In this document: in pieces, positions 51,366 to 60,157 of the stretch
Layout: every line of letters starts with the position of its first letter
Position numbering within the stretch: the first letter of the stretch is position 1
NCBI RefSeq assembly: GCF_003337715.1
Contig: NZ_QPIX01000014.1
Location: 34,290-98,289 of the forward strand
Origin: Ciceribacter lividus
GTDB taxonomy: Bacteria; Pseudomonadota; Alphaproteobacteria; Rhizobiales; Rhizobiaceae
Direction: 5' to 3'
Length of the DNA: 64,000 bases
Notes under the pieces: generated by a model
Told to the model about the DNA's origin: nothing
Seen by the model: only the letters and a program-made list of their open reading frames with translations
Database searches by the model: none
Position numbers and translations under genes: made by a program

Positions 51366-52316
51366 GTGGTGCGATTCTTTCTGGCAGTCGTCGTGGCTCT
51401 GATGCTGGTGGCGCCGACATCGGCGGGCGCCGGCGTCGTTCTCGTTCCGGACGGTAATCGCCATGCCGAGCAGCCCGCCATTCCCGGTGCTTCCGTGCGG
51501 CGCACCAAGGCCGGGAAGACGACCTTCGATCTGAAATACGAGAAGGTGCGCGATCTTCTTGCTTCCGATCGGCAGCTGATCGCGAAGATCAAGTCGACGG
51601 CTGCCGACTACGGTATCGATCCGATCCATATCGTCGGTGCCATTGTCGGGGAGCACACCTACAATGTCGACGCCTATGATCGCCTCCAGAGCTACTACGT
51701 GAAGGCGGCGTCCTACGCAGGCAGCAGCTTCCGTTTCGGTTATGAGGATGAGTCGGTCGAGGACTTCGTGAGCCGTTCCGAGTTTTCCGAATGCAATGGT
51801 CTTTCAGACTCTTATCGCCTGTGGTCGTGCCGCGAGCTTGTCTGGGAGAAGACGTTCCGCGGGCACTCCGTCGGCGGCATAAGCTATCCGAACAATCGCT
51901 TCAGCGCTGTCTTTTTTCAGCCTTTCTATGCGGGCCAGACGTTTGGCCTCGGCCAGATCAATCCGCTGACGGCATTGATGCTCACGGACTTCGTCGCTCA
52001 GAAATCCGGTTATCCGAAGCTGCATGCAAGCGATGCTGCGGGCGTCTACAAGGCCATCATGGATCCGGATATATCGCTTGCTTTCATGGCCGCAATTCTC
52101 CGGAAATCGATCGATGACTATCGCTCGATCGCCGGCATGGACATCTCGCATAATCCCGGCATCACGGCCACCTTGTTCAATGTCGGCAACTCGCTCGGCC
52201 GGGCGCAGGCTCTTGCCCGGAAGAACGCGGCAGGCGGCGCCGTTGTTCTGCCGGAGGAAAACTACTATGGCTGGCTGGTGAACGATCGTCTGGCGGAGCT
52301 GAAGGCGCTGCTTTGA
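51366..52316 (+). CDS. DUF1402 secreted protein, lytic-transglycosylase-like
   Basis: The 316-residue protein starts at GTG and has a Sec signal peptide (VRFFLAVVVALMLVAPTSAGA, cut near residue 22). The rest matches DUF1402, an alphaproteobacterial family without assigned function. The order of motifs resembles family 1 lytic transglycosylases: a candidate catalytic Glu96 in GAIVGEHTYN, GLGQINPLTA at 194-203, DPDISLAFMAAILRKSIDDY, and FNVGN at 271-275 like the AYNAG box. A peptidoglycan role is therefore inferred, not shown. It follows hslU by 148 bases and is probably a separate unit. Confidence 0.75.
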   Translation: MVRFFLAVVVALMLVAPTSAGAGVVLVPDGNRHAEQPAIPGASVRRTKAGKTTFDLKYEKVRDLLASDRQLIAKIKSTAADYGIDPIHIVGAIVGEHTYNVDAYDRLQSYYVKAASYAGSSFRFGYEDESVEDFVSRSEFSECNGLSDSYRLWSCRELVWEKTFRGHSVGGISYPNNRFSAVFFQPFYAGQTFGLGQINPLTALMLTDFVAQKSGYPKLHASDAAGVYKAIMDPDISLAFMAAILRKSIDDYRSIAGMDISHNPGITATLFNVGNSLGRAQALARKNAAGGAVVLPEENYYGWLVNDRLAELKALL

Positions 52317-52449
52317 GGTTGGCGGGCCGCGCCATGTATAAGCCCCTTGGCTTTCTTGTCGAAACTTGCCATTTGTCAGGAAAGTTTAGCGTTCTGCGGT
52401 GATGCGCCCGGGCACGCGTCGCTTTGAGCAGGCATTTGGAGTGCGCCGG

Positions 52450-54453
52450 TTGACCAGGTCAGTATTGCTCGGCATCGACACCGGTGGAACCTACACCGAC
52501 GCGGTTCTCTTCAACGAGACGGACGGACTTCTCGCGAAGGCGAAGGCACTGACCACCCGTCACGATCTCGCCGTCGGGATATCAGCCTCCGTCGACGAAG
52601 TCCTGCACTCCTCCGCAGTTCCGGCCAGTGCTATCGGCCTTGTTTCGCTTTCGACCACGCTTGCGACGAACGCTCTGGTCGAGGGGCAGGGTGGTAGAAC
52701 TTGCCTGGTTATGATCGGCTTCGGGCCTGACGACCTCAAGCGGGACGGCCTCTCGGAGGCGCTGGGGACCGACCCTGTGATTTTCCTCTCCGGAGGACAC
52801 GACACGCACGGTAACGAGAACCTGCTGGACATGAGCCCGCTCGAGGATGCGCTGCCGCAACTTGGACAGGCCGTGTCGGCGTTCGCCGTCGCCGGCTATT
52901 TCGCTGTCCGTAACCCCGCCCACGAAATCCGCGTCCGGGACCGCATCCGGACCGTTACGGACCTGCCGGTCACCTGCAGCCACGAATTGTCGTCGAAACT
53001 CGGTGGCCCGAGACGTGCACTGACGACCCTTCTCAACGCGCGCCTCGTCGCCATGATCGATCGCCTCATCGGGAGCTGCGAGACATTTGCGAAGCGGCGC
53101 GGAATTTCCGCACCGATGATGGTCGTGCGTGGCGATGGTGCCCTGATTTCCGCAGCGGAGGCCCGGCTGCGTCCGATCGAGACGATTCTGTCGGGTCCGG
53201 CGGCCAGTCTGGTCGGCGCGCGCTATCTCACGGACCTGGACAACGCCGTCGTCTCCGATATCGGTGGTACGACGACGGACGTCGCCATTCTCGATGGGGG
53301 CAAGCCGCGCCTGGATGCCGATGGCGCCGTCGTCGGCGGTCACCGTACGATGGTGGAAGCGGTAGCGATGCGCACCTACGGCCTCGGCGGGGATTCCGAG
53401 GTGCGAATCGATGAGCGCGGCCTGACCGCAAAAATCGAACTCGGGCCACGGCGCCTGGTACCGCTCGGCCTTGCCGCCGAGCTTCACGGCGACGCCGTGC
53501 TCGATGCGCTTGAACGGCAGCTTCGGAGTGTTCATCCCGGTCGCAACGACGGCCGGTTTGCCGTGCGCACCGGCGTTCCGGAGAGCTTGGCCGCCGGCCT
53601 CCAGCCGCAGGAGGCCAATCTGTTTGCCCGCATCGACGGCAAGCCGATCCCGCTCGATCAGCTGCTGACGTCAATGGCACAAGGCGCCGTTCTCGATCGG
53701 CTGGTCGCGCGAGGGCTTGTTCATCTCTGCGGAATAACGCCTTCGGATGCCATGCACGTCTTGGGCCGGGAGGGACAATGGGAGCGGAAGGCGGCCGAGC
53801 TTGGTCTGAAACTGGCGCTGCGCATGAAGGATGGTGCAGGACGTCCGATCGCCGAAACGCCGGAGGAACTTGCGTCGCATATTGTCGCGAGGTTGCATCG
53901 GCGCTCGGCGGAGATCGTGCTCGGCACCTGCTTCGCTGAGGATGGCTTGGCTGAGGTTGATCCCGCGAGATCGGTGCTGATTGATCGCGCCCTCTCCGGA
54001 AAGGACGGCATCGTTCGCTTCGGGCTGTCGCTCGATCGTCCACTTGTGGGGCTTGGCGCCTCGGCACCGGTCTACTACCCAGAAATCGCCGAAATGCTGT
54101 CGACTGCTGCCTTGATCCCGCGGGACTCTGACGTTGCAAATGCCGTCGGCGCGGTGGTGGGGCAGGTTCAAATGTCGGCGGAAGTCCTCGTGACATCGCC
54201 GCAGGACGGCATCTTCATACTGTCCGGTTGTGGTGACAGCCTGCGACTGGGCGAACAGGAGGCGGCATTCGCTGAAGCCAGGAGACGCGCGGACTCCGTC
54301 GTTCGCGAACGCGTTGCCGCCAACGGGGCGAGCGCGACTCTGGTCATCATGGAGGAGAGCGTCGACGCTCCCGAAATCGAGGGCAGGCGACGCCTGATCG
54401 AGGCTCGCATTGTTGCGCGTGCTGTGGGTCGGCCACGCATCGCGCTCGGCTGA
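52450..54453 (+). CDS. Hydantoinase/oxoprolinase family protein (HyuA-like)
   Basis: The protein has the N-terminal phosphate loop [29 protein letters not shown], and the ASKHA-fold segment [15 protein letters not shown], which match the hydantoinase A/oxoprolinase family. Such enzymes open 5-oxoproline or hydantoin rings with ATP. A HyuB partner is not next to it, which is unusual for a ring-opening pair. The start is probably TTG at 52450 with GGAG eight bases upstream; ATG at 52402 would add 16 residues. The true substrate is unknown. Confidence 0.85.
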   Translation: MTRSVLLGIDTGGTYTDAVLFNETDGLLAKAKALTTRHDLAVGISASVDEVLHSSAVPASAIGLVSLSTTLATNALVEGQGGRTCLVMIGFGPDDLKRDGLSEALGTDPVIFLSGGHDTHGNENLLDMSPLEDALPQLGQAVSAFAVAGYFAVRNPAHEIRVRDRIRTVTDLPVTCSHELSSKLGGPRRALTTLLNARLVAMIDRLIGSCETFAKRRGISAPMMVVRGDGALISAAEARLRPIETILSGPAASLVGARYLTDLDNAVVSDIGGTTTDVAILDGGKPRLDADGAVVGGHRTMVEAVAMRTYGLGGDSEVRIDERGLTAKIELGPRRLVPLGLAAELHGDAVLDALERQLRSVHPGRNDGRFAVRTGVPESLAAGLQPQEANLFARIDGKPIPLDQLLTSMAQGAVLDRLVARGLVHLCGITPSDAMHVLGREGQWERKAAELGLKLALRMKDGAGRPIAETPEELASHIVARLHRRSAEIVLGTCFAEDGLAEVDPARSVLIDRALSGKDGIVRFGLSLDRPLVGLGASAPVYYPEIAEMLSTAALIPRDSDVANAVGAVVGQVQMSAEVLVTSPQDGIFILSGCGDSLRLGEQEAAFAEARRRADSVVRERVAANGASATLVIMEESVDAPEIEGRRRLIEARIVARAVGRPRIALG

Positions 54454-54562
54454 CCCTTTCCGTTTCGGAATAAATATTTGTTACTTGTGCATAATTGACA
54501 GTGGATGCCAATGCGCGATTCTGTGCGCCTGCCTGAGCAGCAAACGCAGTAAGGAGAATGCA

Positions 54563-56734
54563 ATGGGTTGCGTCGAGAGCCACGGATTGTCCATCGATAA
54601 GAGTCTGTATGACTTCCTGGTAACGCAGGCCCTCCCGGGGACCGCAGTGGATCCGGAACGCTTCTTTGCCGGGCTTTCGGCACTCGTGCATGATCTCGCG
54701 CCGAGGAACCGCATGCTGCTTGCCCGCCGCGACGAGCTCCAGGAGAAGCTGGATGCCTGGTACCGGGAAAACGGCGCGCCGAGCGACATGGGCGCCTACG
54801 AACAATTCCTTCGCGAGATCGGCTACCTTCTTCCGGAGGGAGATGACTTCTCGGTGACAACCGCCAATGTCGATCCGGAAATCGCCGAGATCGCTGGCCC
54901 GCAGCTGGTCGTTCCGGTCATGAATGCTCGCTATGCCCTGAACGCCGCCAATGCGCGTTGGGGCTCGCTCTATGATGCGCTCTACGGAACCGATGCGATT
55001 CCGGACGATGGCGGAGCTGAGAAAGGCAAAGACTATAATCCCGTTCGCGGCGAGAAGGTCATCGCCTGGGCGCGCAACCTCCTTGACGCCTCCGCCCCAC
55101 TCTTGGAAGGGAGATGGTCGGAGGTCACCTCCCTTGCCTCCACGGACGGGATCCTGGCCGTCGGGCTGAGCGAAGGTCGCGAGACCGCTCTGAAGGAGCC
55201 GAAGCAATTCGTCGGATATACCGGGGCGCCGGAGTCGCCGAAGAGTGTCTTCCTGCGCAAGAATGGTCTTCATGTCGAGATTGTCATCGACCGCTCAGGG
55301 ATGATCGGCAAGAGCGATCCGGCCGGCATCAATGATGTACGCCTCGAATCGGCGATCACCACGATCATGGACTGCGAGGATTCGGTCGCCGCGGTCGACG
55401 CGGAGGACAAGGTCGTCGTCTATTCCAATTGGCTTGGCCTTATGAAGGGGGATCTGACCGAGGAGGTTACGAAGGGGAGCAGGACCTTCACGCGCAGGCT
55501 CAATCCGGATGTCGAGTTAACGTCACCTGACGGTAATCCGGTGTCGGTCGCCGGGCGCTCTCTGATGCTTGTACGTAACGTCGGTCATCTGATGACGAAT
55601 CCGGCGATCCTTGACCGGAATGGCGACGAGGTTCCGGAAGGCATCATGGATGCGATGATTACCGGGCTGATCGCGCTTTACGATATCGGCCCCGGCGGCC
55701 GTCGGATGAATTCCCGCAAGGGTTCCATGTACGTCGTAAAACCCAAGATGCACGGGCCTGAAGAGGTTGCCTTCGCCTGCGAGATCTTCGCGCGCGTCGA
55801 AGAAGTGCTCGGCATGTCGCCGAACACGATGAAGATGGGCATCATGGACGAGGAGCGTCGCACGACGGTCAACCTGAAGGAATGTATCCGCGCCGCCAAG
55901 GACCGTGTCGTCTTCATCAACACGGGTTTCCTCGACCGCACCGGCGACGAAATCCACACTTCGATGGAAGCCGGGCCGATGATCCGCAAGGGGGACATGA
56001 AGCAGGCGACCTGGATCTCTGCCTACGAGAACTGGAACGTCGACATCGGCCTCGCCTGCGGTCTCTCCGGCCACGCACAGATCGGCAAGGGGATGTGGGC
56101 GATGCCCGACATGATGGCGGCGATGCTTGAGCAGAAGATTGCACATCCGAAGGCCGGCGCCAACACCGCCTGGGTTCCCTCGCCGACGGCGGCGACGCTG
56201 CACGCGACACACTATCACCACGTCAATGTCGCCGATGTACAGGCCGCGCTTGGAGATCGACCGCGCGCCAAGCTTTCCGATATCCTCTCTGTTCCGGTTG
56301 CCGTCCGTCCGAACTGGACACCGGAGGAAATCCAGCGCGAACTGGACAACAATGCGCAAGGTATTCTGGGTTATGTCGTCCGCTGGATCGACCAGGGTGT
56401 CGGTTGCTCGAAGGTGCCGGACATCAACAACGTCGGCCTTATGGAAGACCGCGCGACCCTTCGCATCTCGGCACAACACATGGCGAACTGGTTGCACCAC
56501 GGAGTCGCCACCCGCGAGCAGATCGTCGAGACCATGAAAAAGATGGCCGCTGTCGTTGACGCCCAGAACGCGGGTGATCCGGCCTACCGGCCGATGGCTG
56601 GTCACTTCGACGCGTCCATCGCCTTCCAGGCTGCGCTCGATCTTGTTCTCAAGGGGCGCGAACAGCCGAACGGCTATACGGAGCCGGTCCTGCACCGGCG
56701 ACGGCGCGAGCTCAAATCGCGACTTGCCGGCTGA
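54563..56734 (+). CDS. glcB: Malate synthase G
   Basis: GlcB condenses glyoxylate and acetyl-CoA to malate. The 723-residue G-form enzyme has the active-site segments [18 protein letters not shown] and [33 protein letters not shown], and [16 protein letters not shown]. An AAGGAG site lies upstream of the ATG. It works in the glyoxylate route on acetate or after PHB breakdown; phaZ and pckA in this window belong to the same carbon state. A hairpin terminator follows. Confidence 0.97.
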   Translation: MGCVESHGLSIDKSLYDFLVTQALPGTAVDPERFFAGLSALVHDLAPRNRMLLARRDELQEKLDAWYRENGAPSDMGAYEQFLREIGYLLPEGDDFSVTTANVDPEIAEIAGPQLVVPVMNARYALNAANARWGSLYDALYGTDAIPDDGGAEKGKDYNPVRGEKVIAWARNLLDASAPLLEGRWSEVTSLASTDGILAVGLSEGRETALKEPKQFVGYTGAPESPKSVFLRKNGLHVEIVIDRSGMIGKSDPAGINDVRLESAITTIMDCEDSVAAVDAEDKVVVYSNWLGLMKGDLTEEVTKGSRTFTRRLNPDVELTSPDGNPVSVAGRSLMLVRNVGHLMTNPAILDRNGDEVPEGIMDAMITGLIALYDIGPGGRRMNSRKGSMYVVKPKMHGPEEVAFACEIFARVEEVLGMSPNTMKMGIMDEERRTTVNLKECIRAAKDRVVFINTGFLDRTGDEIHTSMEAGPMIRKGDMKQATWISAYENWNVDIGLACGLSGHAQIGKGMWAMPDMMAAMLEQKIAHPKAGANTAWVPSPTAATLHATHYHHVNVADVQAALGDRPRAKLSDILSVPVAVRPNWTPEEIQRELDNNAQGILGYVVRWIDQGVGCSKVPDINNVGLMEDRATLRISAQHMANWLHHGVATREQIVETMKKMAAVVDAQNAGDPAYRPMAGHFDASIAFQAALDLVLKGREQPNGYTEPVLHRRRRELKSRLAG

Positions 56735-56756
56735 ACCGGCGTCTCAAGCAAAAGAT

Positions 56757-56784
56757 AAAGCCGCCGGCGCGTGCCGGCGGCTTT
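56757..56784 (+). terminator. Hairpin terminator after glcB
   Basis: AAAGCCGCCGGC and GCCGGCGGCTTT form a perfect 12-bp stem with loop GCGT, followed by CTTG. It lies 22 bases after the glcB stop. The A-rich opposite side may let it serve the convergent transpeptidase as well. Confidence 0.85.
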
Positions 56785-56813
56785 CTTGTCTGTTGCCGGA
56801 AATCAGACCGACT

Positions 56814-57479
56814 TTACTGGAGAACGACGACCCGTGCAGCCTTGCCGGGACGGACACGATCGTAAAGATCGATGATGTCCTGGTTCATCAGGCGGATACA
56901 GCCTGAGGACGCGGCGGTGCCGATCGAAGCCCATTCCGGAGTGCCGTGGAGACGGAACAGCGTGTCCTGCCCCTTGTCGTTGAACAGGTAGAGGGCACGT
57001 GCACCCAGCGGGTTGCGGACGCCAGGCTCCATGCCGTCCTCGACATACTTCGCGACTTCCGGCTTGCGTGCAGCCATTTCCTTGGGCGGATGCCAAGTGG
57101 GCCATGCCTGTTTCCAGGCGATGTAGGCCTCGCCCTGCCATGCGAAACCTTGCTTGCCGACGCCGATGCCGTAGCGGACCGCCTTGCCGTTCGGCAGCAC
57201 GTAGTAGAGGAAACGTTCCCGGGTGTTGACGACGATCGTGCCCGGCTTTTCCTTCGTCTGATAGGAGACCACCTGTCGGTGGAACTTCTTGTTCACCTTC
57301 TCGATCGGGATGGCCGGCAGGGCATAGCCCGCATCGGTCACCTTGCCATAGGAATCGCTGAAGATCTTTGCTGTTGCCGTCTCGGTTCCGGCCTTGCCGG
57401 AATCAGACGTCGTGGAGCAGCCGGTGAGGGCCATCGTGGCCACGAGACCGAACACAGTGAGAGCATTGCGGAGGCGCAT
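56814..57479 (-). CDS. L,D-transpeptidase lipoprotein (YkuD domain)
   Basis: The 221-residue protein has a lipoprotein signal (MRLRNALTVFGLVATMALTG then Cys21, lipobox LTGC). The YkuD domain has FRLHGTPEWASIGTAASSG and then CIRLMNQD with the nucleophile Cys194. Such enzymes make 3-3 crosslinks in peptidoglycan or attach proteins to it, and 3-3 links are abundant in Rhizobiales. The start at 57479 is set by the signal; a longer frame to 57641 lacks one. It is divergent from mmcB, and the 174-base spacer holds the TTGC-N6-GCAA palindrome at 57611-57624. Confidence 0.92.
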   Translation of the reverse strand: MRLRNALTVFGLVATMALTGCSTTSDSGKAGTETATAKIFSDSYGKVTDAGYALPAIPIEKVNKKFHRQVVSYQTKEKPGTIVVNTRERFLYYVLPNGKAVRYGIGVGKQGFAWQGEAYIAWKQAWPTWHPPKEMAARKPEVAKYVEDGMEPGVRNPLGARALYLFNDKGQDTLFRLHGTPEWASIGTAASSGCIRLMNQDIIDLYDRVRPGKAARVVVLQ

Positions 57480-57653
57480 GGAGAACTCGTCTTTTGCGGG
57501 GATGATGGTCAGCTCAACCATCTTTGAATATGGTTTATTTTGAATTAAACTGACGTTGGCAAGGGTGCCGTCGGCGCCAAGTCTGTTTCGCGCTGCAAAA
57601 TGACTCGGCATTGCTTTTTTGCAACATGCCTTTGTTCCCAATAGGCAGTATCA

Positions 57654-58142
57654 ATGACCATTCTTTCGATCGCCGTTAACAACCCGTTAATCGACGGGCG
57701 CCAGTCGGAACGGGCACTCCTCGTTCGCCGGGGGGTGCAAGTACTTCTGAGTGAGATGCGACAGGCCGTATTGCCCGAGCTTTCATTGTCGAGTGGTCGG
57801 CGTGCGGATCTGGTGAGCCTGTCGGAAAAGGGAGAGCTCTGGATTATCGAAATCAAGTCGTCGATCGAGGATTTCCGTGTTGATCGAAAATGGCCGGATT
57901 ACAGGGCGCATTGCGATCGCTTCTTCTTCGCCACACACGGCGAAGTGCCGCTGGATATCTTTCCGGAGGACTGCGGACTCCTGCTGTCCGATGGGTACGG
58001 CGCGCATATCGTCCGCGACGCGCCGGAACATCGACTGGCTCCGGCGACCCGCAAGGCAATGATGCTGAATTTCTCCCGGACGGCCGCACAGCGCCTGATG
58101 ATGGCGGAGTGGGCCGCCTCGCGGCAGAGCGTCGAATCCTGA
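57654..58142 (+). CDS. mmcB: MmcB-type DNA repair nuclease-fold protein
   Basis: The 162-residue protein has a PD-(D/E)XK-like core: LSLSSGRRADLVSLSEKG with Asp, then LWIIEIKSSIEDFRVDRKW with E-x-K, and YRAHCDRFFFATH. It matches MmcB of Caulobacter, which is needed for mitomycin C resistance and is SOS-regulated there as I recall. No LexA box (GTTC-N7-GTTC) is visible upstream. A perfect TTAA-N7-TTAA site lies just inside the coding region, so the ATG at 57654 could be questioned, but no better start is near. It converges on actR with seven bases between. Confidence 0.85.
   Translation: MTILSIAVNNPLIDGRQSERALLVRRGVQVLLSEMRQAVLPELSLSSGRRADLVSLSEKGELWIIEIKSSIEDFRVDRKWPDYRAHCDRFFFATHGEVPLDIFPEDCGLLLSDGYGAHIVRDAPEHRLAPATRKAMMLNFSRTAAQRLMMAEWAASRQSVES
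57676..57690. promoter_or_regulatory. CtrA-type box TTAA-N7-TTAA
   Basis: TTAACAACCCGTTAA matches the full CtrA consensus TTAA-N7-TTAA. It lies at codons 8-12 of mmcB and about 200 bases upstream of the divergent transpeptidase. I noticed no other full-length match in the intergenic regions I read. Binding is inferred. Confidence 0.5.
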
Positions 58143-58149
58143 GCTGCCG

Positions 58150-58740
58150 TTACTTCGGTGCCCGCTTCGCGAGAATGCGCTGCAGTGTGCGGCGATGCAT
58201 GTTCAGCCGCCGTGCCGTTTCCGAGACGTTGCGCTCGCAGTTCTCGTAGACTCGCTGAATATGTTCCCAGCGGACGCGATCGGCAGACATCGGATTTTCC
58301 GGCACTTCGGCTTTCTCGCCAGGGCGCTGGGTGAGCGAGTGGTATATGTCATCGGCGTCGGCAGGTTTGGCCAGATAGTCGAGCGCCCCGAGTTTCACCG
58401 CAGTTACAGCTGTGGCGATGTTGCCGTAGCCGGTCAGGACCACAATTCGGGTATCATCGCGCCGTTCCCTTATGGCCTGGATGACGTCAAGGCCGTTACC
58501 GTCTCCGAGGCGAAGGTCAACGACCGCGTATTTCGGTGGTGAAGCCTTCGACTTGGCTATCCCCTCACCAACCGAGGCCGCGATGTCCACGGCAAACCCC
58601 CGCGATTCCATGGCACGCGCCAGACGACGCAGAAACGGTACATCGTCGTCGACGATCAGGAGGCTGGGATCGGGTCCGAGTGCATCGCTTTCTGCCTTGC
58701 CAGAGGGGCTTTGAGCGTTGGATGGAGCATTCTCAGTCAT
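58150..58740 (-). CDS. actR: ActR response regulator (RegA/PrrA family)
   Basis: The 196-residue protein has a receiver with acidic VDDDVPF, phospho-acceptor Asp75 in AVVDLRLGDG, and Lys in YLAKPADADD. A linker and a Fis-type helix-turn-helix follow (ERNVSETARRLNMHRRTLQR). In Sinorhizobium ActR controls acid tolerance, CO2 fixation and microaerobic genes; the family is RegA/PrrA. It follows actS after 76 bases. Confidence 0.95.
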   Translation of the reverse strand: MTENAPSNAQSPSGKAESDALGPDPSLLIVDDDVPFLRRLARAMESRGFAVDIAASVGEGIAKSKASPPKYAVVDLRLGDGNGLDVIQAIRERRDDTRIVVLTGYGNIATAVTAVKLGALDYLAKPADADDIYHSLTQRPGEKAEVPENPMSADRVRWEHIQRVYENCERNVSETARRLNMHRRTLQRILAKRAPK

Positions 58741-58816
58741 GAGCTGACATCCCTGCAGGGGTATTCTGGTCGAAACTTACCCTTGCGTTATGGACACTTA
58801 TGCGTGGACGGTAAAG

Positions 58817-60118
58817 TCATTTTGTGCCCGCCGTGTCCATCAGGCGTCGCGGCCAGATGATCGAAATCCGGGCGCCCGGCTGGTCGCTGCGATTTTCGAA
58901 GCGCAATTTCGCTCCGGAGCGCTCAAGTAGCGTCTTGGCAATGAAGAGGCCGAGGCCGAGGCCGCCGGCACGATTTTCCCGCGCACGGCTGCTGACATAG
59001 GGCTCGCCGATCCGCTGCAGAATGTCCTGTGAGAAGCCTTGACCATCGTCCTCGATCACGATCGTCACCTTGTCGCCGTCGTGATCGACCGTCACCGTGA
59101 CTTTGCTCCGGGCGAAATCGAGAGCGTTCTCGACCAGGTTGCCGAGGCCGTAGAGAATGCCGGCGTTGCGCAAGCCGACCGGCTCTGTTGCGCGGTCGGC
59201 CCTTTCGACCAGTTCGAGCTTGATCCCGAACTCGCGATGAGGCGCCAGGACCTCCTCGATCATCGAGGACAAGGGGAGGCGGCTCATGTGCGCCTCATTC
59301 GCCGAGGGTAGTGTCGTCAGGCGTCGCAGAATGTCACGGCAACGTTCGCTCTGGCTTCGGAGCAGGTGTACATCTTCGCCGAACCGGTCATCGTCGCCGA
59401 GTTCCTTCTCCATTTCGCGTGCGACGACGCTGATGGTCGCGAGCGGCGTGCCGAGTTCATGGGCCGCCGCCGCGGCCAGGCCGTCGAGCTGTGAAAGGTG
59501 CTTTTCCCGTTGCAGGACAAGCTCGGTTGCAGAAAGCGCATCGGCGAGCAATGAGGCCTCTTGGGAAACACGATAGGCGTAAAAGGCCGCAAAACCCATC
59601 ATCGAGGCGATGCCGAACCATGTGCCGACCTGCATCACCGGCAGGATTTTCAGTGTTTCCTCCGGATACCAGGGGAGCGGATAGGGCGAAAAGGCGAGCG
59701 CGCTAATTGTCGCCATGGCGAGCGTCAGCAAAGCCAGTGAGTGCCTGGGCGGTTGCGATGCGAACGAAATGATGACCGGGACACAGATCAAGGGGGAGAA
59801 GGGGTTTGCCAGGCCGCCGGTGATGAAGAGAAGCGCGCCGAGCTGCAGCAGGTCGAGTCCGAGTACCGCGAAGGCGGAGAGCGGCTCCAACCGGTGAGTC
59901 GAAGGGAAAGCGGCAGCGAGCACGGCATTGGCCACTGCGAGCGCACCGATCAGCAGCGCGCAAGCGAGCAAGGGTAATGGAAACTGCAGCCAGAAAGCGA
60001 CGATGAGCACGGTAACGGTCTGGCCCAGTACGGCGACCCATCGCAGCCGAACGAGTGTTTGCAAGCGCAGCCGTCGGCTGGACGGTGCCATTTGGGTTTC
60101 GATGTCAGCCCCGACCAT
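58817..60118 (-). CDS. actS: ActS membrane redox sensor kinase (RegB/PrrB family)
   Basis: The 433-residue kinase has about six membrane helices in residues 25-185, including the quinone-binding motif GGLANPF at 101-107. The H-box is AAAAAHELGTPLATI with His220. Cys260 in SERCRDIL stands 40 residues after it, the same spacing as the redox-active Cys265 of RegB relative to His225. The GHKL domain has LVENALDFARS, EDDGQGF and GGLGLGLFIA. It phosphorylates ActR in response to quinone and redox state. The ATG at 60118 or the internal Met at codon 10 could be the start. Confidence 0.95.
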   Translation of the reverse strand: MVGADIETQMAPSSRRLRLQTLVRLRWVAVLGQTVTVLIVAFWLQFPLPLLACALLIGALAVANAVLAAAFPSTHRLEPLSAFAVLGLDLLQLGALLFITGGLANPFSPLICVPVIISFASQPPRHSLALLTLAMATISALAFSPYPLPWYPEETLKILPVMQVGTWFGIASMMGFAAFYAYRVSQEASLLADALSATELVLQREKHLSQLDGLAAAAAHELGTPLATISVVAREMEKELGDDDRFGEDVHLLRSQSERCRDILRRLTTLPSANEAHMSRLPLSSMIEEVLAPHREFGIKLELVERADRATEPVGLRNAGILYGLGNLVENALDFARSKVTVTVDHDGDKVTIVIEDDGQGFSQDILQRIGEPYVSSRARENRAGGLGLGLFIAKTLLERSGAKLRFENRSDQPGARISIIWPRRLMDTAGTK

Positions 60119-60157
60119 AGTTTTCGCCCCTGGTTTCTCGCCTTTGTTGTTTGCGGT

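Noticed and set aside
55523..56695. A 390-codon open frame antisense to glcB
   Set aside because: It is another shadow of a highly conserved gene, with no start signal.
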